Source: JAKFEW01 sp036675505 (lineage in GTDB: Bacteria > Cyanobacteriota > Sericytochromatia > S15B-MN24 > JAQBPE01). From it: a DNA stretch of 64,000 nt. The stretch's first letter is position 1. Each line of letters begins with the position of its first letter. Under the pieces are notes generated by a model. The model ran no database searches, was not told the origin of the DNA, and worked only from the letters and a program-made list of their open reading frames with translations. The DNA lies in the NCBI GenBank assembly GCA_036675505.1, contig JAKFEW010000160.1:177273-241272 (forward strand), in the 5' to 3' direction. Below are positions 42,634 to 49,932 of the stretch, piece after piece. The position numbers were made by a program, and so were the translations under genes.

Positions 42634-43056
42634 CTACTGGCCGAGGCCTTCGAGGCCCTTGGTCTTGCTTTCCATCACCTGGTTCATCTTGGCGCTCAGG
42701 CCCTTGCCGACCTTCATGGCGCCCCAGAGCGCGAGCGCCACGGCGCCCACGCCGATCGCGGCGGGCAGCAGCGCGACGCCGGTGGCGGCCACGAGCGCGC
42801 CGGCTCCCCAGTAGGCGATCCCGGTACCGATGAGGCCCGCGACGACCATCTTGCCACCGGTCGAGACCGACTTGTCCGCCTCTTCAGCCGACATGCCCTT
42901 CACTTCTTTGACGAGGTCGCTCTCCTTGGACTTCGACAGGCTCAGGCTGTCGCCCGACATGCCGGGCAGCGCGTCCGCGCCACTCGCACCGGCCGCCTTG
43001 ACGCGTGCGCCCACCGGGCGGGGAGAGTTGGATCCGTCGACGCCGCCGATGCCCAT
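42634..43056 (-). CDS. Small protein with Gly/Ala-rich hydrophobic segment
   Basis: The 140-residue product starts at the ATG behind GAGGAG. The first 70 residues are polar and Ser/Asp-rich (GDSLSLSKSKESDLVKEVKG). Residues about 78-120 are hydrophobic with a small-residue pattern (VVAGLIGTGIAYWGAGALVA, LLPAAIGVGAVALALWGAMK), able to span the membrane twice. There is no signal peptide. The pattern resembles proteins at 6730-7431 and 24070-24834. No family recognised. Confidence 0.62.
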   Translation of the reverse strand: MGIGGVDGSNSPRPVGARVKAAGASGADALPGMSGDSLSLSKSKESDLVKEVKGMSAEEADKSVSTGGKMVVAGLIGTGIAYWGAGALVAATGVALLPAAIGVGAVALALWGAMKVGKGLSAKMNQVMESKTKGLEGLGQ

Positions 43057-43174
43057 GTCGTTACTCCTCAGTTGCTGCCGATCTACCATACGAGCGGGGT
43101 GGACGTACCGGCTGCCGACCGACCCATACTTCGTATCCCCCGGGTGCGGGAAAACGCTGCAACTTCCAATGAAG

Positions 43175-43197
43175 ATTTAACGAACGTTTATCACGAC
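43175..43197 (+). promoter_or_regulatory. 11-bp spaced TTTAA/TTTAT repeats before the sphingomyelinase-like gene
   Basis: ATTTAACGAAC (43175-43185) and GTTTATCACGA (43186-43196) repeat with an 11-base period, ending 20 bases before the start codon. They match the general form of the sites at 37326 and 20700. Confidence 0.3.
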
Positions 43198-43215
43198 ACG
43201 AAGCGATATAACGGC

Positions 43216-44154
43216 ATGCGAAAGGCCCGCCCGTTTCTGATCGGCTTGCTCGTGGCGACGCTGCCCGCCTGTGGGTCGTCTGCGGCGATGCTCGCATTCG
43301 CTCGCCTCCCTTCGGTCGCCGGCCCGGCCAGCCCGCGCGACGGCGCCGCGCTCGGCGCCCGCGCGACCGGCGGGTCCGTGCTCGAGCTGCTCACCTACAA
43401 CATCTGGGGCAAGCCCGGCATCCTGGGCACGGATCAGGCGCGCCGCATGGGCCTGATCGCGCCGGCGATCCGCCCGTTTCAGATCGTCGCGCTCCAGGAG
43501 GCCTTCACCGCGCACGCGGATCTGATCGCGACGCGCTCGGGCTTCCCGTTCCAGGCCTGGCACCGCGAGAAGAAATGGTTCGACATCACCACCAGCGGAC
43601 TCTTCACGCTCACCAACTTCGCGCAGGACGAAGTCGATTTCGCGCCGTTCGAGCAGGAAGCCACCTGGGACCGCTTCGCCAACAAGGGCGTGCTCTTCAC
43701 GCGGCTGCGCGTGCCGGGGGTCGGCTGCGTCGACGTCTACAACACGCATTACCAGGCCGAAAATCCCTACGGGAAGATCCGTGAACACGACAACGGCGTG
43801 CTGGCCGCCCTCGTGAAGAAGCACGACACAGGCTGGCCGACGTTCTTGCTGGGCGATTTCAACATGACCGCGGACTCGCCAGAGTACCGCGACCTGATGG
43901 CGAGGCTCGCGCCGCGCGACGGCTGGCTCGAGGCCAACCCGGAGGCCCCCGGCTACACAGTGGATCCCGGCAACACCAACAAGCCCGACACCAAGGGCGC
44001 CGAGCGCATCGACTACGTGTTCGCGCTGCCGCGCGAACGCTGGGACGTCCGCTTCGAGCGGCTGGCCATCGCGATGAACGAGCCCGTCGCGGGCGGGCAC
44101 CTGTCGGATCACTTTGGCGTACAGGCCTCCGTGCGGATTCTGCCGAAGCCCTAG
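43216..44154 (+). CDS. Sphingomyelinase/EEP-superfamily phosphodiesterase lipoprotein
   Basis: The 312-residue product has a signal peptide with lipobox LPAC. The endonuclease/exonuclease/phosphatase fold is clear: LLTYNIWGKP, metal Glu in VALQEAF, VYNTHYQAE, GDFNMTADSP, ERIDYVFAL and the catalytic LSDHFGV at the end. It is closest in pattern to bacterial neutral sphingomyelinases and phospholipases C. It may release phosphate from lipid head groups outside the cell. No strong ribosome site is seen before the ATG; the signal peptide fixes the start. Confidence 0.9.
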   Translation: MRKARPFLIGLLVATLPACGSSAAMLAFARLPSVAGPASPRDGAALGARATGGSVLELLTYNIWGKPGILGTDQARRMGLIAPAIRPFQIVALQEAFTAHADLIATRSGFPFQAWHREKKWFDITTSGLFTLTNFAQDEVDFAPFEQEATWDRFANKGVLFTRLRVPGVGCVDVYNTHYQAENPYGKIREHDNGVLAALVKKHDTGWPTFLLGDFNMTADSPEYRDLMARLAPRDGWLEANPEAPGYTVDPGNTNKPDTKGAERIDYVFALPRERWDVRFERLAIAMNEPVAGGHLSDHFGVQASVRILPKP

Positions 44155-44385
44155 CCCGCGTTTTTTTTTTTGCAATTCGATCGGCGACGGAACCTCCTTG
44201 GCGAGACCGTCGTCATCATTTCGTCGCCGATCGATAGCCAGGGTGATCCACGACCTTCACCTATCGGTTACGTACCTAGCGGGCAGGGGTATTGCAGGGT
44301 TTGACCCGGCGACGCTCGATCTACCACGTTATGTTCGCGCGTTCGGAGTACCGCAAACCCAGGTCTCATGCGGTGCCGAGTGTCC
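44155..44385. other. Gene-free stretch with inverted repeats
   Basis: The stretch after the sphingomyelinase gene begins with eleven T residues (44161-44171). TCGATCGGCGACG (44177-44189) pairs perfectly with CGTCGCCGATCGA (44222-44234) across 32 bases. Further on, GGGTTTG (about 44299) and CAAACCC (about 44354) could pair. No open frame with a ribosome site is visible on either strand. It may specify a structured RNA or long leader; nothing matches a tRNA or a riboswitch I know. Confidence 0.35.
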
Positions 44386-44415
44386 TTGACACACTCCCTT
44401 GAATTGTGAATTAAT
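44386..44415 (+). promoter_or_regulatory. Promoter of the small paired lipoproteins
   Basis: A perfect TTGACA (44386-44391) is followed after 17-18 bases by an AT-rich AATTAAT (44409-44415). The -35 sits in the loop region of a small GAGTGT/ACACTC hairpin. The lipoprotein gene starts 70 bases later. Confidence 0.5.
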
Positions 44416-44484
44416 GAGACCGCCCATGGCGACCAGCCAAGCAATCTGCCCATACGTTCCACACGTCTGTAGGAGGACACTTTT

Positions 44485-44874
44485 TTGACTCGCATTCTCC
44501 GGAACACGTTCTCGGCCGCCCTTCTGACCTCGGCCGCGATCATGCTGGCAGGTTGCCCTGCGGGCACGGGCGCCGTCATCCCCGGCGCGACCGGCGTCGG
44601 CGGCACCACCGCCACCACCCCCGGCGGCACCACCACGACGCCCACCACGGGCGCCGCGGCCTGCACCCGCAACGCAGCCACCGGCACGCCGGCTGAAGGC
44701 ACGTCGGTTCACGGTAAGTACAACAAGCAGCTCCTGCCCGACGGCTGGGCCACCGCCCACAAGTCCGAGGCGGACGTGACTGCGGCGATCGCCAAGCTCG
44801 AGGCCGGTATCGCGGCCGACTGGAACTGCTTCCAGAAGTTCTACGGCGGCGCTTACACGCAGTACAAGAAGTAG
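44485..44874 (+). CDS. Small lipoprotein with HGKY...WNCFxKFYGG domain (1)
   Basis: The 129-residue product starts at TTG, 8 bases after AGGAGGA, and has lipobox LAGC. A Thr/Gly-rich linker (about 25-60) follows. The C-terminal domain reads HGKYNKQLLPDGWATAHKSE, then a helix and ADWNCFQKFYGGAYTQY. The next gene encodes the same domain, so this is a paralogous pair. The Cys in NCF pairs possibly with the one in ACTRN. No family recognised; anchoring to the outer membrane is likely. Confidence 0.7.
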   Translation: MTRILRNTFSAALLTSAAIMLAGCPAGTGAVIPGATGVGGTTATTPGGTTTTPTTGAAACTRNAATGTPAEGTSVHGKYNKQLLPDGWATAHKSEADVTAAIAKLEAGIAADWNCFQKFYGGAYTQYKK

Positions 44875-44942
44875 TCACACACACACCCAGGCCGGGAGGC
44901 GGCGCTAGCCGCTCCCGGTCACACTTGAGAGGATTTTGAGAG

Positions 44943-45344
44943 ATGATGAAGTTTGCCCGTTACGCCGCTGCAGTTGCTTCGGTTGCGTTCCTCGCCGGCT
45001 GTCCCGGCGGCGCCGGCCTGCCCGGCGTGACCACGCCCGGTAGCAGCGCGATGCCCGGCACGTCCGTCAAGGGCCCCGACGCGGCGCTCGCCGCGCAGTG
45101 CGCCGCGGCCTCGCCGGCTGCCGCCACCACCACCGGCGCTGCGAAGCACGGCAAGTACAGCGGCATGACCCTGCCCAACGGCTGGGACAACCTCGACAGC
45201 GAAGCCAAGGTCACCGAGTCGATCGACAAGTTCGTCGCCGAGAACGCGACCGGCGCGGCCGACAAGGTCAACCAGTGGAACTGCTTCAACAAGTTCTACG
45301 GCGGCACGCTGACCGTGTACTACCAGATCAAGGGCATCAAGTAA
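44943..45344 (+). CDS. Small lipoprotein with HGKY...WNCFxKFYGG domain (2)
   Basis: The 133-residue product has lipobox LAGC, a Gly/Pro/Ala-rich linker and the same domain as the preceding gene: HGKYSGMTLPNGWDNLDSEA, a helix, then NQWNCFNKFYGGTLTVYYQ. GAGAGGATTTTGAGAG precedes the ATG. The gap of 68 bases has no terminator, while an excellent intrinsic terminator follows this gene, so the pair is an operon from the 44386 promoter. Confidence 0.72.
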   Translation: MMKFARYAAAVASVAFLAGCPGGAGLPGVTTPGSSAMPGTSVKGPDAALAAQCAAASPAAATTTGAAKHGKYSGMTLPNGWDNLDSEAKVTESIDKFVAENATGAADKVNQWNCFNKFYGGTLTVYYQIKGIK

Positions 45345-45358
45345 GCTTCGGCTTCGAG

Positions 45359-45390
45359 GGCCCTCCGGCTTCGGCCGGAGGGCCTTTTTT
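45359..45390 (+). terminator. Intrinsic terminator of the paired lipoprotein operon
   Basis: An 11-bp perfect stem (45359-45369 with 45374-45384) with a TTCG loop is followed by six T residues. It begins 15 bases past the stop. Confidence 0.92.
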
Positions 45391-45417
45391 CGCGTCGAGC
45401 GGGGGTAAGAAAGCTGT

Positions 45418-45897
45418 ATGGTCGGCTCGCTTCTCGTCATGGCCGCCGTCGTCACGATCCCGCCGCCCGCCGAGTCTGAAGCCTCGCGCCCGGCGTTCGC
45501 GGCGACAGCGGGGCTCGGCAACCCCGAATGGCTTCATGCGGGCGTCCACGGGCGGCTCGGCCCGCTCGGCGCGACGCTCACGCTGGGCACGATCGGCCTG
45601 GCCCATGGCTTCACGGCCGCAGGCCGCTGGTTCCTGCCAGCGCCCGTGCTGGGCGCCTACGCCGAGGCGGGCGCCAGCCTGATCCGCCTGGCGCCGATCA
45701 GCGATCAGACGCCCGGCGATTTCTTCCCACTGGGCTTCGTGGGGCTGGGCTGGCAGCTCCGGAGCGAGCGCTGGCTGTTCGACCTTGCGGTAGGCCCGCC
45801 GCCGACGCTGCTCGGCGGCCTGGCGATCGCGCCGCTCGCGGCGCTCAACGCGATGGCCCTGCCGCGGTTCCGCCTGGAGGTGGGCTATGCCTTTTGA
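45418..45897 (+). CDS. Hypothetical exported beta-rich protein
   Basis: The 159-residue product has a hydrophobic N-terminus (about 1-14) that could be a weak signal peptide. The rest alternates short amphipathic strands (GVHGRLGPLGATLTLGTIGL, FLPAPVLGAYAEAG, RFRLEVGYAF) ending in Phe, as in small outer-membrane barrels. No family recognised. The ribosome site AAGAAAG is weak. The next gene starts 43 bases after its stop. Confidence 0.55.
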   Translation: MVGSLLVMAAVVTIPPPAESEASRPAFAATAGLGNPEWLHAGVHGRLGPLGATLTLGTIGLAHGFTAAGRWFLPAPVLGAYAEAGASLIRLAPISDQTPGDFFPLGFVGLGWQLRSERWLFDLAVGPPPTLLGGLAIAPLAALNAMALPRFRLEVGYAF

Positions 45898-45940
45898 CCT
45901 GGCACCCTTTCGCTCCCTGGGTGGGTGCGGGGGTTCGAGC

Positions 45941-46852
45941 ATGATCCTCCCGCGGAGTGTGCTCACGATCCTCGCCCTCACGCTCGCCGGCTGCGGCCTG
46001 CCGAACGCCGTGCCCGGCGAGCTCGACGACGGCCAGCGCCCGCATCGCGCGCGCCTCGTCAGCCAGGAGATCCCTGCGCCGAGCGTGGCCCAGCTGGCCA
46101 CGCCGGTGGTGATCGCGGCGCATGGCTTCAACGCGACCGAGTTCGAGACGTCGCTGGCGGCCCAGCAGCTGCGGGCGCGCGGCGCGCTGGTCTCGGAGGT
46201 GTTGATGGGCGGGCACGGGACGAGCCTGGCGGACTTCTCGCAGTCGACCTGGCGCAGCTGGCAGGCGCCCGTCATCGCGGAGTACGAGGCGCTGGTCGCG
46301 CGCGGCTACAAGTCCGTCGGCTTCGTCACCACCTCGACCGGCGGCACGGTGCTGCTCGAGGCGCTCGGGCGCGGCGCGCTCCAGCCGCCACCCAGCCGCA
46401 TCGCGATGGTCGCGCCGCTGATCGACGTGGCCCCCGGCGGCCCGCGCGTGATCGGCTACGCCGGTTTGCTGCGCTGGCTCGGCGTCACGGGCCAGGCCGT
46501 CGAGCGGAAGGGGGCGATGAAGGGCAACTGGTATCACTACCGCCCCTCCGAGCAGCTGATCCAGCTCGTGGATCTGACGGAGGTCACCAAGGCCAGGCTG
46601 CGCACGGGCATCGCGCTGCCGGACGGCGCCTCCGTGCTCGTCGTGCAATCGACGCAGGATCCGACCGTCGACCCGCGGGGGGCCGAGCACGTGCGCGCGG
46701 GGCTGCGCGGCGGCAGCGTGCGGGTCGAATACGTCGAATCCGGGCTGCATGTGCCGATCTGGCCAGACGGGGTGGTCGAGACCTTCGGGCCGGCCGACGC
46801 GGCCAACCGCGACCGGGCGCTGGGCTGGATCACGCAGCTGCTCGCGCCCTGA
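45941..46852 (+). CDS. Alpha/beta-hydrolase lipoprotein (carboxylesterase-like)
   Basis: The 303-residue product starts at the ATG of the signal peptide (lipobox LAGC). The hydrolase fold resembles Est30-type esterases: VVIAAHGFNATEFE, MGGHGTSLADFSQSTWRSWQ, the nucleophile elbow TTSTGG (Ser, with Thr in place of the usual first Gly), a QSTQDPTVDP acid loop and ESGLHVPIWPDG with the His. All three triad positions are filled. The substrate is unknown, probably a lipid or short ester in the envelope. Confidence 0.83.
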   Translation: MILPRSVLTILALTLAGCGLPNAVPGELDDGQRPHRARLVSQEIPAPSVAQLATPVVIAAHGFNATEFETSLAAQQLRARGALVSEVLMGGHGTSLADFSQSTWRSWQAPVIAEYEALVARGYKSVGFVTTSTGGTVLLEALGRGALQPPPSRIAMVAPLIDVAPGGPRVIGYAGLLRWLGVTGQAVERKGAMKGNWYHYRPSEQLIQLVDLTEVTKARLRTGIALPDGASVLVVQSTQDPTVDPRGAEHVRAGLRGGSVRVEYVESGLHVPIWPDGVVETFGPADAANRDRALGWITQLLAP

Positions 46853-46864
46853 GGGACCCGCAGG

Positions 46865-47617
46865 TCACAAGGGCGATCTCATCCCGCCCGTAAGCTCCGC
46901 CAGCGCGCCGGGGTAGGCTTCATAGCGCTCGCGGTACAGCTCGCGCTGGCGGGCGGCCTCGGGGAGCGCGCCGGTGGCCTCGAGCGCGCGCAGGTACCAG
47001 GCGTGGGTGAGATAGTAGAACGGCGCGTGGCCGAGCGCCGTCTCGAGCTCGGCCAGCCCGCGCGCAGGGTCGCCGCCCAGGGCGATCGGCGCGGCCAGGA
47101 AGTAGCGCCCGAGCCCGGTCCGCGCGTAGGGGTTGGTCGGGTCGAGCGCCAGCGCGTCCTCGAAGCCGGCGCGCACATACGGGCCGTGCCGCAGCTTCGC
47201 GAAGAAGCCGCCGCGGTGCGCCTTGAGGCCATGCGCGCCGGCCAGCACCGTCAAGACGTTGGCCCGCTCCGAGGCCGGCAGATCGTTCGTCGCCTCGGCC
47301 ACCGCATGGGCCTGGACCGCGCGATGATGCGCCTCGGCGGCCCGGTCGAGGTTGATCAGGGTCGCGGCCTGCCCGCGCAAGGCGTGCACGCTGGCGGGCG
47401 ACAGGCGCGCCGCGCGCTCATAGGCGGCGAGCGCGTGGGCGAGGTCGCCCACGTGCAGGTGGAAGTCGGCCCGCGCGAGCACGGCGTCGAGATCGTCGGG
47501 CGGCAGGTCTTTGAGCAGATCGCGCGCCCGCTCGAAGGCGCCCAGCTCCCAAAGGCGCCTGGCGCGCGCCGCCGTGGTGGCGGTAGCGGGTTCGGGGACG
47601 CGCGTGCGATCCTTCAT
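46865..47617 (-). CDS. TPR-containing protein
   Basis: The 250-residue cytoplasmic protein has repeated helix pairs (about 14-100 and 145-240), with TPR-type signatures AYERAARLSPASVHALRGQA, FEDALALDPTNPYARTGLGR and AELETALGHAPF. The region GGFFAKLRHGPYVRAGF recalls TatT-type TPR proteins of TRAP transporters, but no transporter is nearby. The ATG at 47617 follows AGAGG. It is convergent with the esterase and divergent from the next gene. Confidence 0.78.
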   Translation of the reverse strand: MKDRTRVPEPATATTAARARRLWELGAFERARDLLKDLPPDDLDAVLARADFHLHVGDLAHALAAYERAARLSPASVHALRGQAATLINLDRAAEAHHRAVQAHAVAEATNDLPASERANVLTVLAGAHGLKAHRGGFFAKLRHGPYVRAGFEDALALDPTNPYARTGLGRYFLAAPIALGGDPARGLAELETALGHAPFYYLTHAWYLRALEATGALPEAARQRELYRERYEAYPGALAELTGGMRSPL

Positions 47618-47727
47618 GGTCAACCTCTGCCGACAGCGTACCGCGCCCCCGTCGCCGCGGCGATAAGCGAGCGAGGGTCGCCTTTCGGGTATGAGGCCAT
47701 GACGGGGCTGCGGCCCCGGGAGCCGAG

Positions 47728-48954
47728 ATGCCCGACCGATCGATCCAGGCGACGCCTTCCACCCCTGCAGCCGGCACGCCCCCCGCGCGCGTCGCGGCAA
47801 GCCCGCTCGCGCCCACAGGCCAGGCCATCGCCGCGGATCGCTTGACGCTGGGCGACCGCCCGCCCGCGATCGAGGCCGACGTTCGCCTCGCGATGCACGG
47901 GCGCCCGGCGCTCGAGGCCGCGGGCACGGTGCGCGTGCGGCGCGGCTTCCTGGAGCGGTTCATCAAGCACGTGCTCGCCAACAAGCGCGTCTTCCCGCGC
48001 ATGGCGATCGGCTTCGATCCTGCCGCGAAGCGCTTCACCAGCGAGGGCACGGTGCGCTGGTGCGGCATCCCGGTGCCTGTGGCGATCGCTGCCCGTCCGC
48101 TGGTCGTGGACAACCAGCTCGGCGTGCAGTTCGAGGCGCCGAAGCTCATGCTCGGTGGCTGGCGGATCGAGGTGCCCTTCCTCACCGCGCTCGCGACCGG
48201 CGCGGTGCTCAAGGAGCTTGCCAAGACGCAGCTGGTGGCGAAGAAAGGCGATCGGGCCGGCCTGGTGCTGCTCGAGCCGACCTCGATCATCCGCGAGCTG
48301 GGCATCGTCCCGTCCTTCGTGACGCTCGACATGACCCGCACGCAGCTTGCGGTCGCGCTCGCCGAGACCGGCGACCTCACCCTCGGCCTGAGCGCCACCG
48401 GCGTGCCGGACGCGCCCCCCGCCACGCCGCGCTCCGACATCGCGCTCTCGATCGACGAGGCGGCGCTCCAGGCGGTGATGCGCCAGGCGCTCGCGCCCGA
48501 CTACGAGCTCGGCGGCCTCGCCATGCGCGCAAACGGCGCCGCCGTGACCGGCAAGGCGGACCTCAAGCCGCTCAGCGACACGCTCACGGTGGCGAAGGGC
48601 ATCTTGCTCCTCGTCGCCATCGCGGGCCGCGGCGGCCAATCGGCGCGCGGCTTGAACGACGCGCCCATCGTCGTGATGGGCAAGCTCGATCTCGACGTGA
48701 AGGTCGAGGGCCGCACGATGACGATCACGCCGAGCCTCGGGCCAGCCGCCAGCGAGATCGCGAAGCTGTTCGAGAAGGCCGGCATCCCCGCGCAGAAGGT
48801 CGCAGGCGGCGTGCGCGTCGATCTCGACGCGGCGGCCCGCGCCCGCGGCGCCACGCTCGCGCAGCTGCGCGTCGACGCGCAGGGCGTGAGCCTGCAGGCC
48901 GGCGTCGACCTCGAGTCGCTGCTCCGCAACCCGCGGCTGCGCGAAGGCGGCTAG
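47728..48954 (+). CDS. Hypothetical lipid-binding-like protein (DUF2993-like)
   Basis: The 408-residue protein has a low-complexity N-terminus without a signal peptide and a long beta-rich region. Segments such as GRPALEAAGTVRVRRGFLE, KRFTSEGTVRWCGIPVPVAI and FEAPKLMLGGWRIEVPFL recall the strand pattern of LmeA/DUF2993 phospholipid-binding barrels, apparently repeated twice (about 45-195 and 220-400). Assignment is tentative. GGGAG precedes the ATG. Its stop overlaps by 4 bases the convergent rhodanese-cytochrome gene. Confidence 0.6.
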   Translation: MPDRSIQATPSTPAAGTPPARVAASPLAPTGQAIAADRLTLGDRPPAIEADVRLAMHGRPALEAAGTVRVRRGFLERFIKHVLANKRVFPRMAIGFDPAAKRFTSEGTVRWCGIPVPVAIAARPLVVDNQLGVQFEAPKLMLGGWRIEVPFLTALATGAVLKELAKTQLVAKKGDRAGLVLLEPTSIIRELGIVPSFVTLDMTRTQLAVALAETGDLTLGLSATGVPDAPPATPRSDIALSIDEAALQAVMRQALAPDYELGGLAMRANGAAVTGKADLKPLSDTLTVAKGILLLVAIAGRGGQSARGLNDAPIVVMGKLDLDVKVEGRTMTITPSLGPAASEIAKLFEKAGIPAQKVAGGVRVDLDAAARARGATLAQLRVDAQGVSLQAGVDLESLLRNPRLREGG

Positions 48955-49808
48955 GGCTTCGGCGTCTGCATCCCCTTCGGCTTCCACTGCGCGCCTGCGA
49001 TGTCGCGACGCACGTCCAGGACGTGGCTGGGTAGCACCGGCGTCTTCACCCCGCCGAACTCGCGCCGGGCGTAGGTCAGCAGCGCCGCGATCTCATCGTC
49101 CGTCAGAATCTTCTTGAAAGGCCCCATCGAGCCCATGTAGGTGCGCCCGGCGAGCGGACGGCCGCCGAGGCCCTCCAGCGTGACCCAGATCGCAGGCCAC
49201 GCGTCCTTGGACTTCATCATCGGATCGTTCTCGAGCGGCGGGAAGTGGTTCGCCATCCCCTGGCCGGCGTCGCCGTGGCAGGCCGCGCAGTGTTGCTTGT
49301 AGAGCCGGGGGCCCTTGGCCTCCCCGTCGGCATCGCTCACCACCACCGCGAAGCCCTTTTCTTTCCATTCGCGGATGCCGCCTTTCAGCACCAGCAGATT
49401 GGTGAAGCCGTGTTCATCGTGAAGCCTGCGCGCCGCACCGGCGCTGCTGTGCTCGTCCGGTCAAGCACAGTAGAGGACGATCGGCTTGCCTTTCGGCAAG
49501 GTGCCCTTCTGCTTGTCGATGTCGGCCCAGGGCAAGCTCTTCGCGCCCTTGATGTGCTCCTTCTCGTACGCCGTGAGTGAGCGCACGTCGGCCACGTACA
49601 TCGCCTCATGGGCTGCGAGGCGGGCGTTGAGGTCCGCCGTCGAGATCGTGGTCGGCTCCCACGGGGCGACGCTCATGACCGGCAGCGGCGCGGGGCTCGT
49701 GATCGGCGCCGGGACGTAGGGCGAGGGCCCGGCGGCCTGATCGCGGGGACCTGTATCACAGCCAGGCAGGGCGACGAGCGCGAGGACGAGGCAAGCAATC
49801 GGGCGCAT
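48951..49808 (-). CDS. Candidate selenoprotein: rhodanese-cytochrome c lipoprotein with in-frame UGA
   Basis: Read through one TGA (49461-49463), this gene gives 285 residues. In order: a signal peptide with lipobox LPGC (Cys17, Asp at +2, an inner-membrane sign in E. coli), a Pro-rich linker, a rhodanese domain (about 52-155) and a class I cytochrome c domain with haem motif CAACH (174-178) and a likely Met ligand in YMGSMGPF. The catalytic loop reads YCA-UGA-PDEHSSAGAARRL. Related rhodaneses read YCxCPxExSSA, so the UGA replaces the second Cys of CxC and would be Sec116. A SECIS-like hairpin follows. Both halves stay in frame with good family matches, which argues against a random frame break. 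A nonsense mutation or base error remains possible. Confidence 0.78.
49428..49447 (-). promoter_or_regulatory. Bacterial SECIS-like hairpin
   Basis: Counting from the UGA, bases +14 to +33 on the minus strand form GC-A-GCGCC, loop GGUGC, GGCGC-GC: a 7-bp stem with one bulged A. The loop begins GGU at +22 to +24. In E. coli fdhF the SelB-binding GGU is at +19 to +21, so the position is one codon further but within the accepted range. The hairpin also encodes protein. Confidence 0.65.
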
Positions 49809-49932
49809 GCGGGAGGTACCTCCGGAAGGTCGTTCGACGGCCCCCATGCTGCGCCGCGGCGGGGCAGCGGTCAAGTGCGCGGGTGACCAGCCGGGCGGGT
49901 ACAAAAAGAGCCGATCGAAAGAGGATGCGCCG

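Noticed and set aside
44155..44171. Eleven T residues as an intrinsic terminator
   Set aside because: No stable stem lies directly before the T-run; pairing of GCGGGC with GCCCGC would span about 60 bases.
44235..44385. c-di-GMP (GEMM) riboswitch
   Set aside because: On the minus strand a TAGGTACGTAACCGATAGG stretch looks like the 3' end of GEMM-I, but the rest of the core is missing and no minus-strand gene follows.
49461..49463. Simple pseudogene by nonsense mutation
   Set aside because: Not excluded, but the single TGA falls at the redox Cys of the active loop, both sides match their families without other damage, and a SECIS-like hairpin follows, so recoding is the better reading.
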